Made by a program: the position numbers and the translations under genes. Of a DNA stretch of 64,000 bases, positions 21,012 through 31,712 are shown piece by piece. The DNA comes from Pictodentalium vernedei. Lineage: Eukaryota; Mollusca; Scaphopoda; Dentaliida; Dentaliidae. The stretch spans positions 65,564,148 to 65,628,147 of the forward strand of contig CM062296.1 in assembly GCA_031216915.1 (NCBI GenBank). The letters run 5' to 3'. The notes below the pieces were generated by a model that was not told where the DNA came from, searched no databases, and worked only from the letters and a program-made list of their open reading frames with translations. Each line of letters begins with the position of its first letter. Position 1 is the first letter of the stretch.

Positions 21012-21228
21012 CGCCCACTTTTGTAGTAACTGTCCACTTTTGTAGTAGCTCACCACTTTTGTAGTAGAAAACGCCCACTTTTGTGATAGCCCACCACTTT
21101 TGTAGTAACGTCGCCCACTTTTGTAGTAAAATGAGGTCCCCACTTTTGTAGTAACCATTGCCCACTTTTGTCATAAAAAAACAAAGTCACTACTTTTGTA
21201 GGAACTTTTTTACCACTTTTGTAGTAAC
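21012..21228. repeat. Array of ten CCACTTTTGTAGTA motifs
   Basis: The 14 bp core CCACTTTTGTAGTA recurs about ten times with spacers of roughly 4-14 bases, mostly starting CGCC or CACC. The core is kept while the spacers vary in length and sequence. The array ends about 150 bp outside the left terminus of the Polinton. Confidence 0.9.
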
Positions 21229-21370
21229 ATTTTCAAAAACTGTTAGACTTTGAAAATTTTGAACAAACCATTTCATTTCAGATGTCCACACGAAATGATC
21301 AGATTTTCATCTTCATCTTTTTATTTTAGGTTGAGCTCTCTTTGTTGAGATTACCATGACAGGAATATAT

Positions 21371-21376
21371 TCGGTC
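21371..21376. repeat. Polinton target-site duplication, left
   Basis: TCGGTC, exactly repeated at 36718-36723. Six bases is the target duplication length known for Polintons. Confidence 0.9.
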
Positions 21377-21781
21377 AGTAGGTATATTTTGCCGATTCTG
21401 TATCACTTGTACACGATTTCGTACATGTGCACGTACATGTACGTGTACCGCCATAGGGATCCAGTGTAAGGGTGTTCGAACGGTTAAAGCGCGATCCGAT
21501 CTGGGAAACCCATTTGTCGATTCTATATCAGGAAAAATCGACCTCAAAACGTTTTCTAGACGTCCGCCAACGGTGAAAGTGGGCGTAAAGTGTAGTTACT
21601 CATAGAGGATTTTTTAAAAATTTTGTTTTAAGACCGATTTGAGCCTCCGGTATATGGAAAAAGGGCGGTTTGCAGTTTCTGTATCACCTACGTTCGCGAT
21701 CGCGTGTCGGACGGTGTAGGGTGCGATTTGATCGGTGAAAAAAACGATTTGCCGATTCACCTCTTGAGTTTTGTGAGACGA
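21377..21781 (+). repeat. Polinton left terminal inverted repeat
   Basis: About 405 bp, complementary to 36012-36717. It starts AGTAGGTATATTTTGCCG and contains the GTACATGTACGTGTACC palindromic patch and recurring GCCGATTC/GTATCAC sub-motifs. The right repeat is longer because it holds additional copies of these sub-motifs. Confidence 0.9.
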
Positions 21782-21958
21782 ATCGTGATAGAATCGGTTT
21801 TGAGGAGAGGAAATAAAAAAGTGATTGATATATATATAGGAGAGAAAAAAAATATAAATAAATAGTTATTTAAAAAAATAAATATCAAATTGAATAGATA
21901 ATAAAATACATAAATCAGGAAGGCTTCCCACACTATTACAGCAAGGTTTCTTTTAAAC

Positions 21959-22291
21959 ATGCTGATGAGAGCATACACAATCTGTGTGAACGAAGAACTA
22001 CGTCCCATCTTGTTAGAACGATGCGTCGGATGTCGGGATCATCTAGACTTCGATCATGAGAATCATTCGTGTCTGACGATGGAAAGGGAAGATATGGTCG
22101 TCAAGTATTTCGAACCGGCGTTCGAACGCGTTAGATTCGACGATGTGATCACGCTTTGGAAGAGATTAGTCTTTTGTAAGGATCGAGACAAGCCCACAGT
22201 TTCGGAAGAACTGAAATTGGCGCGTAGAAGTCTGACTTTAGAAGACAAGGGATGCATCATGAAATTATTGTCCAATGAAGCATACGTCTAA
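21959..22291 (+). CDS. Polinton small conserved-type protein, CxxC-containing
   Basis: A 110-residue open frame just inside the left repeat. It has an RPILLERCVGCRDH segment and a later H...C pair (HENHSC), suggesting a metal-binding site at about residues 20-40. The remainder is helical and charged. A TATATATAGG stretch (21831-21840) lies upstream. I do not recognise a named family and assign no function; small proteins of this type at this position are a guess at Polinton-specific genes. Confidence 0.6.
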   Translation: MLMRAYTICVNEELRPILLERCVGCRDHLDFDHENHSCLTMEREDMVVKYFEPAFERVRFDDVITLWKRLVFCKDRDKPTVSEELKLARRSLTLEDKGCIMKLLSNEAYV

Positions 22292-22388
22292 GTTTTCTCG
22301 TTGATATAAATAAGGGAGAATAGAAAATAAAAATAAATACACACATACATTTTTTATCTAATATTAGAAAGAAAGAAAAAACACAAAA

Positions 22389-23051
22389 ATGAGAACCAGA
22401 AAGAAATTGTATCCGATGTTAGTGGACGACGAGGATGAGAATCCGAACTGCGTTTTGCCAACGGAACGGTCGCTAGAAGAAAAAGAAAGAGGAGAGAGAT
22501 ATCGCATTGATCAAATCAGTAGAATCCAATCGTATCTGACTCGAGAGAGAGATTCTCGTCATTCTCTCAAGAAGAAGTATTTGCGTTTCGTTAAATTCGT
22601 CAACGCGGTCGACACGACACTCATCACGATTTCCATGGGTTTACACGCGGACGGCACCGGATTGTTGTCGACCGCGATCGGTATTCCAATCGTGTTGACC
22701 ATAGAAGGAGTGGCTCTCGCCGCCGGATTGTTTAGCACGCTCGGAAACTTTTTGAGTAGGAAATTATATCTGAAGGCAAGGAAACACGACAAGATTCGCG
22801 TCTTGGCCGACTCCAAGATCGACACGATATCCGAGATTATCTCGATGGCGTTGAAAGACGGTAGGATATCGGACGGAGAATACTTCACGATATTGGGCGA
22901 GAAAACGAAATACGAAGCCATGAAAGAAGCCGTGAGAATCAAGACTCGTCAAATCATCAAGGAAGAGATGAAGGATTCTCTCGTGGAAAAGGGGAGGAAA
23001 GAGGCCATGGAGGAATTCAGTAGGATGATAGAACTCAAGAGCAGTGATTGA
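22389..23051 (+). CDS. Polinton membrane-type protein
   Basis: A 220-residue frame. The charged N-terminus (1-75) precedes one or two hydrophobic segments (about 76-125, with LLSTAIGIPIVLTIEGVALA), followed by a long charged helical tail (130-220). It could be a membrane-anchored virion or lysis-related protein, but no family is recognised. Base composition is richer in GC and CG than the surrounding spacers, as in the neighbouring Polinton genes. Confidence 0.6.
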   Translation: MRTRKKLYPMLVDDEDENPNCVLPTERSLEEKERGERYRIDQISRIQSYLTRERDSRHSLKKKYLRFVKFVNAVDTTLITISMGLHADGTGLLSTAIGIPIVLTIEGVALAAGLFSTLGNFLSRKLYLKARKHDKIRVLADSKIDTISEIISMALKDGRISDGEYFTILGEKTKYEAMKEAVRIKTRQIIKEEMKDSLVEKGRKEAMEEFSRMIELKSSD

Positions 23052-23150
23052 AAAAAAAAAAATATATATAATAAGAATAGAATTTTAAAAAAGAAATATT
23101 AAATTTATATATAAACTAAAAACGAAATTAATTTAAATACCCCTCAAAAA

Positions 23151-23312
23151 ATGTATTGCGTAAAGTGTAAGAGAGTTACCGAGACGAGTAATTCTCGAGA
23201 AGTACGAACTAAAAACGACAGACAGATGCTTCGTGGAATTTGCGACGTGTGTGGTTCTATCAAGACTCGATTCATCAAAAAAAGAACACGAGCAACGGTA
23301 AAGGCATCGTGA
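23151..23312 (+). CDS. Polinton 53-residue zinc-ribbon protein
   Basis: The frame encodes two CxxC pairs (C3/C6 as CVKC and C31/C34 as CDVC) separated by a basic loop, the layout of a zinc ribbon. Spacing and the pattern MYCVKCK...TKN...GICDVCG...R resemble the DUF5679 type as I remember it. The gene ends six bases before the likely ATG of the PLA2-like gene, which suggests a tight gene pair. Function is unknown; nucleic-acid binding is a guess. Confidence 0.65.
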   Translation: MYCVKCKRVTETSNSREVRTKNDRQMLRGICDVCGSIKTRFIKKRTRATVKAS

Positions 23313-23317
23313 ATAAA

Positions 23318-23680
23318 ATGATCAATAATCTACCTTTCGAAATGCATCTGCCTGGTCCCAGTTTCACGGGACCTGGAACGAAATTGAACAATAGACTCAA
23401 CGCCGATCTGACTCCTAAATCTTGGAGCAAACCTGTGAATAGGGTGGACGCGGCCGCGTATGATCACGATCTGTGCTACGCCGGACATCCCGACACCAAG
23501 ACTCGCAAGGATGTCTGCGATAAAACCATGTTGGGGGAATTGAGAGGTATATCGAATCCGACCAGGAGAGAGAAGATAAAACGTTTGCTGGTCGGCAATT
23601 TGATCGGTGCGAAACGTCGATTCGGATGGGGCGTTCAAAAAAAAAGCGCATCAGAAAAGAAGAAGAAAAAAGATTATTGA
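23318..23680 (+). CDS. Polinton PLA2-like protein
   Basis: A 121-residue protein from the ATG at 23318; an upstream in-frame ATG at 23240 would overlap the zinc-ribbon gene, so I prefer the later start. It contains a glycine loop (SFTGPGTKL) and the segment RVDAAAYDHDLCYAG, which matches the calcium loop and HD catalytic dyad of the secreted and parvovirus-VP1 phospholipase A2 fold. The tail is very basic (KKSASEKKKKK). In parvoviruses this domain breaches endosomal membranes during entry; a similar role here is inference. The neighbours are capsid and integrase genes. Confidence 0.75.
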   Translation: MINNLPFEMHLPGPSFTGPGTKLNNRLNADLTPKSWSKPVNRVDAAAYDHDLCYAGHPDTKTRKDVCDKTMLGELRGISNPTRREKIKRLLVGNLIGAKRRFGWGVQKKSASEKKKKKDY

Positions 23681-23689
23681 TGAGCGAAT

Positions 23690-24480
23690 TGGCCGAGGAG
23701 TAACACAAACCCATTGTGTGTAAATTTCGAAAGAGAAGGGTGTTCGTGAAGGGTTTGGATGATATTTGGTTTGCCGACTTAGTCAACATGAGATCGTTTT
23801 CGAGGTGGAACGAGGGTGTTAAATATCTATTGACGGTCATCGACGTGTTTTCCAAATACGGTTGGATCAGAGCTTAGAAGAATAAATCGGGACCTTGCGT
23901 CGCTGAAGCTCTGAAGAGCGTGTTCGACTCGTCTTCTCGAAAACCGAATAAATTGTGGGTGGACAAGGGAAAGGAATTCTACAACAAGCACGTTCATCGA
24001 TTAGTCGACCTCTACTCGGTCGAAAACAAAGAGAAAACTAGCGTGGTGGAACGTTGGAATCGAACGATGAAGGAAAAGATGCATAGATACTTCACGGCGA
24101 ATTCGACCAAGAAATACATATACGCTCTGAACGGTCTGGTCAAAGATTACAACAACACGCGACACAGATCGATCAAGATGACTCCCGCGGAAGCTAGCGA
24201 TCCTCGAAACGAAAAACGGGTCTACGCGAATCTATATCCTCAGAGATCTAAGATCAGGAAGAAGTCTAGAACGCCGAAATTTGCGGTCGGCGATCGAGTG
24301 AGAATCTACACTTATTAGAAGCACTTCGAAAAGGGTTATACTCCTCGATGGACCTCATAAATCTTCATGATACTCAAAATATTTCACACCGATCCGGTGA
24401 CTTACGAAATCGAAGCTTTGGATGGAGAAGAAATCATTGGAAAGTTTTACAAACAACAATTACAGAAGACAAAGTTTTAA
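23690..24480 (+). pseudogene. Polinton retroviral-type integrase (broken)
   Basis: The translated region carries rve-core segments (YLLTVIDVFSKYGW, KLWVDKGKEFYNK, SVVERWNRTMKEKM, DYNNTRHRSIKMTP) and a C-terminal chromodomain-like/SH3-like stretch (FAVGDRVRIY). This is the enzyme that inserts Polintons and makes the 6 bp duplication. It is broken. Confidence 0.88.
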
Positions 24481-24636
24481 TAAAAAAAAAAAAAAATTTT
24501 TATTTACTCTCTTTAACATTTCTTGTTTACATATATATATAGGGGAGAAAAATAATTATAATAAAAAAATAATTAAAACTATTTTTAGATAAAAAAGCAA
24601 GCTAATTAATAAACAAAAAACAAAAACCCTTCAAAA

Positions 24637-25911
24637 ATGGCAAATATACTAGATATCACACAAAGCATAGTGAAAGATAAAAGTATTCAAGAATATGAGG
24701 TTCACGAATATGAACCGATAACCGGAACGAGTTTGAACAATGCGGGAGAGATAAGAATCAACATCGAAACTCAAGATCTATTTGTTCTTCCTAGTGATAG
24801 TTACATAGTGGTGCAGGGACGTCTCACCAAGGAAGATGGAACCGACTACGCTGACGACGACACGTTTACTCTAGCCAATAATGGCATCATGCATCTATTC
24901 AGTAATATAAAATACATGCTATCCGGACAAGAGATAGAAACTGTGTTTCATCCCGGTCAGGCCACCACGATGTTCGGACTCTTGACGTATCCGGATGATT
25001 TTTCGAAATCCAGAGGACTTAATCAGTTGTGGATGAAAGACACCGTCGGCCCTGCTAGCGCCGGCGCCACCACGATCTTCGACTACGTCGTCAAGACGTC
25101 CAGACCTAAAGGAACATTTTCGTTCAGAAAACCTTTGAAACACATCTTCGGATTTGCGGACGATTACAACACGACCATGTACGGATTCAAACACAATCTG
25201 ACGTTGATTCGAAAAGGAAACGACTATGCAATAGTGAGACTAACTGCGACCGATGCGGGTAAGATAACTCTACACAAGATATCGTGGTTCGTTCCGCACG
25301 TGGAGCCTTCAGTCATGGAAAAAACGCGTCTCTACAAGATCATAGAATCCAAGAGTAAATTACCCGTGGGATTTAGAATGAGACAGTGCGACATGGCTAG
25401 CATTCCACTTTCCATGAATCACTTCGGTTGGAGATTGATGGTGAAATCCGCTTCTGAGAGACCGCGTTTCATCGTGGCTGCGTTTTAGACTGATAGGGAC
25501 GGATCTCAGGAAAAGAATGCGTCGCTGTTCGATCACTGCAGTTTGAGAAACATGCAAGTGTTTCTGAATGCCACGAGATATCCAGCAATCGATTACAACA
25601 CGCCGTTCGACAAGAACGATTTCTGCAGATTGTACGGTGACGCCGCTGATTTTAGAAAGAAGTATCACGGTCGAGACCAATTGATGAGCAACCCTAACAT
25701 ATCTACCAGTGAATACAAGTCGATGTATCCTATGTTCGTATTCGACGTTAGTAAACAGAGTGAACGACTCAGTAGTAGCGTCTTAGACATTCAGATCAAG
25801 ATGCAATTCGATAGGAACGTGCCGAGAAAAACTGAAGCCTTTGCCCTGGTCCTGTCAGACAGAGAATTACAATTCGAATCGGATGGAAATAAGATGTCGA
25901 TCGTTCGATGA
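24637..25911 (+). pseudogene. Polinton major capsid protein, double jelly-roll type (broken)
   Basis: The region has the N-terminus and beta-rich character of Polinton major capsid proteins (for example LFVLPSDSYIVVQGRL near the start and MQVFLNATRYPAIDY later). The position downstream of integrase and the total length of about 420 codons fit. Family assignment is from overall pattern and gene order, not a motif. A TATATATAT-AGGGGAGAAA stretch (24530-24550) stands upstream as a likely promoter. The copy is broken. Confidence 0.75.
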
Positions 25912-25988
25912 GAGACGTGTGTGAAAAAATAAAAAAAATAAAAAAAAAGTAATGAGTAATTATTAAAAACAAAAAAAACAAAAAAAAT

Positions 25989-26043
25989 AAAAGTAATGAG
26001 ATCTAGAGAGATTGAACATCTTTCTAAATCTCATTACTTTTTT
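25989..26043. terminator. Polinton hairpin between converging genes, copy 1
   Basis: AAAAGTAATGAGATCTAGAG pairs with its complement downstream, leaving a short loop and ending in a T-run. It lies between the end of the capsid gene (plus) and the end of the polymerase gene (minus). A near-identical hairpin occurs at 30508-30563. Its role as a shared 3'-end or terminator signal is inferred from position. Confidence 0.7.
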
Positions 26044-26272
26044 TTGTTTTAATACTCACACATTATTTTTTAAATTATTTTCACGCGTTCACTGTTTGTT
26101 CAAAGGATCTAGTTCGATCAGTAGGCTCACCACAGAAGTGGCGGCTTTGGGATTATTGGTTTTCGTAACAAAATTAATCCTGTCTCCGGCGTTCACTTTG
26201 AGAGGCGTGCCGAACGTGCTAACAAACTACTGATTTTCGTTTGACGTAATCATAGTGAAACTCATACATCAA

Positions 26273-29200
26273 TCACTTGCTGATATCTAAGATGATCGGG
26301 CCGAGATAATACGGTTTGTCGAACTTCAGGTGCTTCTTTTGCATGTGAACGGCCACTAGATTTTTGTCGAATATGGTTCGGTGTTTGTAATTGGGTTTCG
26401 CCACTAATTTTTTAGCTCTTTTCTCAGAGGTGACGAGTCGAACGTTGGTTTTCTTCCTGATGTTTTCCATCGATTTACCGTACACACAGTTGTTCATGAG
26501 TTTGAAGAAATATTTTTTGAAATCATTCTCGGCTCGAATTCTGAGATTCGGGTTGAGATCAATGTATTTTTTCATCCAAGGCTCTTCGTCGAATCGAATG
26601 ACGTGATGTATGTCGACTAATTTCATTCCATAATCGACGTATTGTTTCAAGTTCTCACTGCAGACAATGTAGTTATGTTTGTTAAATAAATTGGTAATGA
26701 GTTTTTCCTCGTCTCCTTCGATCGGGTCCATTCATTCGGGAGCTAGCAGATAATCTTTGTGTAGATCGTGTAATTCTTCTGAATAGTTCAAATCGACTTC
26801 TAAAATGCAAGGATAGTCTCTCCATTTTTGCATCTCTTCCCGCTCACCCAATCGAAATTTTCAATTGGTAAAGGATGACTCATAGCCCAACCATACAGAT
26901 TATTGGCGTCCCAATACTCTATGTATTTATTCGATCGTTTCGAATTGAAACCTTCTTTCATGTAGAGATTGTTAACTTCAGAATATCTGTGGGAGATCAT
27001 CGAGACGCCACCTCCCGCAGCCCTTTCGAACATGAGTAACATGTCCATGTCAGATAATAATTCCAACTGGACTCTGGTGGTCTTCAACAGAGCATCCCAC
27101 GGCAGACCGGGTGCGGTGAAATACCAAACCGGATCCAGATCGTAATTTCGATGACAGACGTCTTGAAAATTTTTGAACACGTCTGCCAAGAGCAGAACGT
27201 CAGTCTTCAGATAGAGATCGTGATAATCTCTCATGGTTTTCATATCGAATGATTTCCACACGTTTTTGGCGTGTTCGTAATTCTCGTCGGAAATGTCGAA
27301 TTTGTATAATTTTGAATAAAAATCTTCTTTTGAAGGTAGTGCGGTGTCGTCGAATCTCTTTAGATCGTTCATGCAATCGTTAGGATAGACTCCTTTCCTC
27401 AACATAACATCTACTCATTCTCCGAAATGTTCGCTCGTGATTTTAAATTTATCCTTGCTCATGTTATTGACTAATTTTTCCAGAGTGGTCAACATGAATT
27501 TAACACTGTTGATGAAACGTATGCTTTTACGAATTAATTTCGTTTTTTCTTCCAACATCTCTCCGTCTCCATGAGCTTCCATTTCATGAAGGAAATGTAT
27601 CTTTCTTCACTGTTTGCGATGCAATTTAATTCTTCGTGGGAGGTGCCGAGATTTTTCACGAACAGATGACTGTCGTAACCTGAGAGATTGTGAAATATCA
27701 CTGGATAGAAACTGGCATCTCGATATTTTAAATTACACTTGCTGTGAGCCGGACTGTGATACAGACCCGTGTAATGATCGTGGTCTCTGACCTTCTTATT
27801 TTCCTTCGAATTCTCATCGAACGATTGTCTGCATATGTGACATTCGGTGGCTCTGTTATTTTCGTCCTGCTGCTCTCGTGTGATGATCATTTTCGCCGGT
27901 GTTTTGAATTTATAGTATAACATTTGAATTTTGGATTCTAACTCTTCCACGAACCTTTGAGCCACGTCGTCTTCACGCTGTTTCATGTAGGTGAAGGGAC
28001 CCATGTCGTGTTGCGAGTCAAAAGCGCATTTCACGTAAATGCAATAACCTGAAGGCGTGTGTTTTTAATATCTTTCGACGTAACTCCAAAGAGCATTGGG
28101 TTGGCAGGAACTCATTTTCACGGTGAAGCATTCGAAATTGGCGTACACGATGAATGGTGCTTTTAACCTTCTATTGTGATTTTCAAACTTCATGATGGTG
28201 TTGGGTTTGGGCATTTCAACGATGACACCTTGATTTTCATTGCAATATTCCTGATGCTTCGCTAACGATTTTTTGCTGTGAAACGCATTCATGCAGTTGC
28301 AACATAAACATATCTCATGTTCATGTTTATTATTTTGTCTCGACAGTAATCGGCTCGGATGTTTAACCCAACAATAATGACGATTGTCACCATTCAAAAT
28401 CATTAATAAAATAATCGTCTTTCCTCTTTCGAGATACGAAGTCTGTCTGAGAGGATAGATGATTCGTTTTTCATTGTCGTATCCCAAGACGTTCACCGCT
28501 ACGGTGTGATTTTGAGCCTCGAAACATTCGATGTGTTTTAACTGCGTTGGAAAAGTCACTCTGGTCCAATCGAGATTTTTAGAAGTCTTCTCGTAACGAG
28601 AAACTCTATCAGAGTTCATTTTGACAGGGTATAAAGCGGAGGTTACTGCCCATTTAAAACAGTGATCATCTTTATTTCTCACATTGACCACAGCTTTTTT
28701 TAGCTAAGAAATATGGTAATTCCACATAGGAAGATCCTTTCAACGAATCGTTTTTAGTTATATGAATTTCGAGTTTCAACACCTCATCGAACGTCCAATT
28801 ACTACCTTCATGTTGATAATTCGCGAAAGACGTCAACATCTTGTCTTTCATCTTTTTGAAAACGTCCGATAAATCTGAACCTCGAAATATGGGTTCGACG
28901 TTAGATCTGAAAAATGCATTTGTCATGATGCTCTCACCGGACTTCACGTCAATTTTATTCATCACGCAATGGAGTATCATCTTAATTTTTTGTTCCACAT
29001 TCATGTGTTCGCAAAACAAATCCAATACTTTTTTCTTCACCCATTCCATGAACAATTTCGGATCGATTTTCTTGAATGAGGGAACCACATCGAAAGTTTT
29101 AAAAACGCCTTTGATCGTACTCTCCCGTTCTAGGGGTTTTGATTGGAATATTTCCGTGACAAGTCATGCTACATATTCTTCTCCTTTCCCTTCGTCGATT

Positions 29201-29454
29201 GCTCATTGAATTTCGTTCGATATATCTTGTTTGTCTAGAATCTGAAGTACATCACTCATTTTCCTTTTAGTTTTTTTTTTTTCTTTTGAAACTTGAAGTT
29301 CTTCAACGGCTTTTTGTTTAGTCGTCTTCTTATTTTTCACAACCGAAACGTTTTTGTTTTTTTTCGACATCGGCATTTCATTTCCTTTTACTATCTTTTT
29401 CTTCTTCTCATTTTTCACAACCGATGCATTTTTTGACGTCGTTGCTATCGACAT
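26273..29454 (-). pseudogene. Polinton protein-primed DNA polymerase B (broken)
   Basis: Minus-strand translations show a lysine-rich N-terminal extension, a CxxC zinc-finger/endonuclease-like stretch (CHICRQSF...DHDHYTG), an exonuclease segment (FHNLSGYDSHLFVK), TPR-type linker sequence (DYHDLYLKTDVLLLADVF), the polymerase palm motif (EYWDANNLYGWAMS) and a late KLMNNCVYGKSMENIR segment. This is the family-B polymerase of protein-primed replicons that replicates Polintons from their ends. It is broken in several places. Confidence 0.92.
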
Positions 29455-30129
29455 TTCGTTTGCCTTTCCATTGTTTCACAAACGATATTCCTGTATGACT
29501 TCAATTTTTTTGATTTGGTTCTATGATTTCTGAAATGTGGAATTTTTAATTTTTACAAATCTCGTTTAACTGAGGTATGGTTTTCTCATTTAAATTTTTC
29601 ATTTTTTTATTTGTTTGCTTCTTTTGTAAGAATATTTTTTTTTTTTTTTCGAATTTCGTATTTAAATAATTTGTTAAAAAGTTTTAAAATTGTTTTTATC
29701 TATATATGTTTTAATTCCTTCAAAAACAATTTTTTTTTAGGAAATTAATCAATTTTTTTATGTTCCTTAACATGAAAAAAATTGAATTAATACGAAAAAA
29801 AAGGACGTTAAATTTAAACTTTTTATTTATATATAAAGAGAAAAAAAACTTTTACAAAAAAAAAAATTTTACATTGAAGAAAATTAAAAAATTAAAAAAA
29901 CTTTTTATATATATAAAGAGTAAAAAAAAACAAAACTTTTTTAACAAATTATTATTAAATACAAAATTTAAAAATATATATTATTTGCAATAATTCATAA
30001 AACAAAAAAACAAAATAATCGATCATGACAACAACACTTAAAAGATGCAAATTGAAATTGAAATGAGTTGAAACGTGTAAGAAATTCGGTTTTAAAATCT
30101 ATAGATTACAACGACACGATTCCATCAAA

Positions 30130-30495
30130 TTGAACGAGGTTGAGATGAAGGGCTTAGAGCACAAGCACAACAAATATAACATGCCTTTGAAATTGGACGA
30201 AGCCATGCTCGATTTGTTTTATAATTACCAAAGCGATCTACAGAACATTGTCATCACCGAAGATAGAGAATTCAACAAGGATGATTTGTCGTTGTCCTAT
30301 GAAAGTTACATATATCCAAAAATCTCACTCGAACTCGTGAACAGATCGGGTGGTGAGAGCGTGTTCACCGATGTAAAAAAAACTCAAAAAAGTAAAGATA
30401 AACATTCAACACATTTTCGAAAAAGGAGAAGACATGAGCGTCAACATGCTAATAACAGACTTGGAAATATAAACAATAGAGAGATTAATTTTTAG
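30130..30495 (+). CDS. Polinton small acidic/basic protein, unassigned
   Basis: A 121-residue frame with LDEAMLDLFYNYQSDLQNIVITEDREF in its first half and a basic tail (RKRRRHERQH). Upstream sequence suggests the original gene may have started earlier. No family is recognised. It lies alone on the plus strand between the polymerase and the right-hand block of minus-strand genes and ends at a T-rich hairpin. Confidence 0.4.
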   Translation: MNEVEMKGLEHKHNKYNMPLKLDEAMLDLFYNYQSDLQNIVITEDREFNKDDLSLSYESYIYPKISLELVNRSGGESVFTDVKKTQKSKDKHSTHFRKRRRHERQHANNRLGNINNREINF

Positions 30496-30507
30496 CGAAG
30501 AAGAAGG

Positions 30508-30563
30508 AAAAAAAGTAATGAGATCTAGAGAAGTTGATCATCTCTAGATCTCATTACTTTTTG
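30508..30563. terminator. Polinton hairpin between converging genes, copy 2
   Basis: The same AAAAGTAATGAGATCTAGAG arm as at 25989 pairs with TCTCTAGATCTCATTACTTTTT. It again separates a plus-strand gene end (30495) from converging minus-strand genes. Confidence 0.7.
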
Positions 30564-31060
30564 GGTTTTTTTTTGTTTTTTGTTTTCCTTCTTCTTCTTC
30601 TTCTTTTTCACTATCGCCCATATATATTATAATAACGTTTCCTTTTTCTCAATTTCGGCGTCGAGTCTTCTTTTCTTTTTTTCACGATATATTACATTTT
30701 TATAAAAACACATTTGTTTATCCGAATCATAATTATAAACGAATGTGGTGCATCTCTTGGTAACACATCATTACCATTCTCTTCAGAAGGTAGTGGTGGC
30801 GGTGGAAAGCGTCTCATTCTTTTCAATTTCAACCATCTATCCCGCTCTTTTTACATTTCTTTCCTAAGATATCCATCATTAGCGTCTAATTGTTTTTCCG
30901 CATCCTTTTCCCACACTATCCTGCAATATTCATCATTAGCGTCTAATTGTTTTTCCACATCTTTTTCACACTCTATCTCACGATATTCATCATTATCGTC
31001 TAATTGTTTTTCCACCTTTTATCCATTTTATATTATTTTATACTTTCTATGATTTATATT
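30560..31060 (-). pseudogene. Polinton repeat protein with proline patch (broken)
   Basis: Minus-strand translation shows three tandem copies of a roughly 20-residue charged repeat (EKQLDANDEYR type, DNA period about 60 bp at 30870-31020) and then MRRFPPPPLPSEENG. The family is unknown. The region belongs to the Polinton minus-strand block and is broken. Confidence 0.45.
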
Positions 31061-31163
31061 TTATATTTATATAATTATATAATTTTTTTACATTATAATA
31101 ACATACTCAAAATCGGTATATTCTTAAATGGTGAATTCTCACAAACAACAAACCCTTGCCGAG

Positions 31164-31712
31164 TCACTTAATGTTCCATCCACTCTTCAGATAGAGACTG
31201 TTTCCACTCAAAGAGTTGCCACCTCTAACGGGTTCTGGATACAATCCTTCACCGCTGTCGTCTACATGGACGCGACACACGGCTCCTCCCTTCTTCAAAA
31301 ACAGTCCGCTGCCACCCATTAATTTCTCAACTCCCGAACTCGCGAGTCCCGTGAGAGCTCCCACGCCGAGAGTCTTTCCGAGAAAGGGTAATGCTTTTGT
31401 GGCGATTCCTGCCAATAGCGGTAGGAAACTGCCTTTCATTCTCAAATTGTATCTCAATTGAGCGGGACTCAATCTCACCATTAACCCTCTTCCATCACGA
31501 ATCGCTTTCTCCATCCTTTTGATTAGACTTCTGGTCCAGGCGACCAAATCCTGACCGCCACTCGTCAGATCTTCGTGAGTGAATTTGAATCTCACCACCT
31601 CGCCTCGAGTTGTTAACGCTCTCTTAAGTTTCTTCCTCTGTCCTGCGGATATGTTCACGTTTTTAACCACGTATTGTGTCATAATTCTTTTTTTAAAATA
31701 TATTTTGTTCAA
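31164..31712 (-). CDS. Polinton small virion-type protein (pX/pVI-like candidate)
   Basis: A frame of 182 residues, or about 172 from the second ATG (MTQYVV). The N-half is basic and polar, and a segment LSPAQLRYNLRMKG is followed by a glycine-rich amphipathic stretch (SFLPLLAGIATKALPFLG). Such a membrane-active patch after a basic region recalls minor core/lytic proteins of adenovirus-like virions; this is a loose comparison only. It stands beside the penton gene. Confidence 0.55.
   Translation of the reverse strand: MNKIYFKKRIMTQYVVKNVNISAGQRKKLKRALTTRGEVVRFKFTHEDLTSGGQDLVAWTRSLIKRMEKAIRDGRGLMVRLSPAQLRYNLRMKGSFLPLLAGIATKALPFLGKTLGVGALTGLASSGVEKLMGGSGLFLKKGGAVCRVHVDDSGEGLYPEPVRGGNSLSGNSLYLKSGWNIK

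Noticed and set aside
21012-21228. CRISPR-like repeat and spacer pattern
   Set aside because: Repeats are only 14 bp and spacers 4-14 bp, far too short, and the setting is eukaryotic.
23240-23317. Upstream ATG for the PLA2-like protein
   Set aside because: It overlaps the zinc-ribbon gene and adds a stretch without PLA2 similarity; the ATG at 23318 is better placed.
29760-29993. 77-residue lysine and phenylalanine-rich frame in the Polinton
   Set aside because: It is pure AT-rich spacer; the codons are nearly all AAA, TTT, AAT and TTA.
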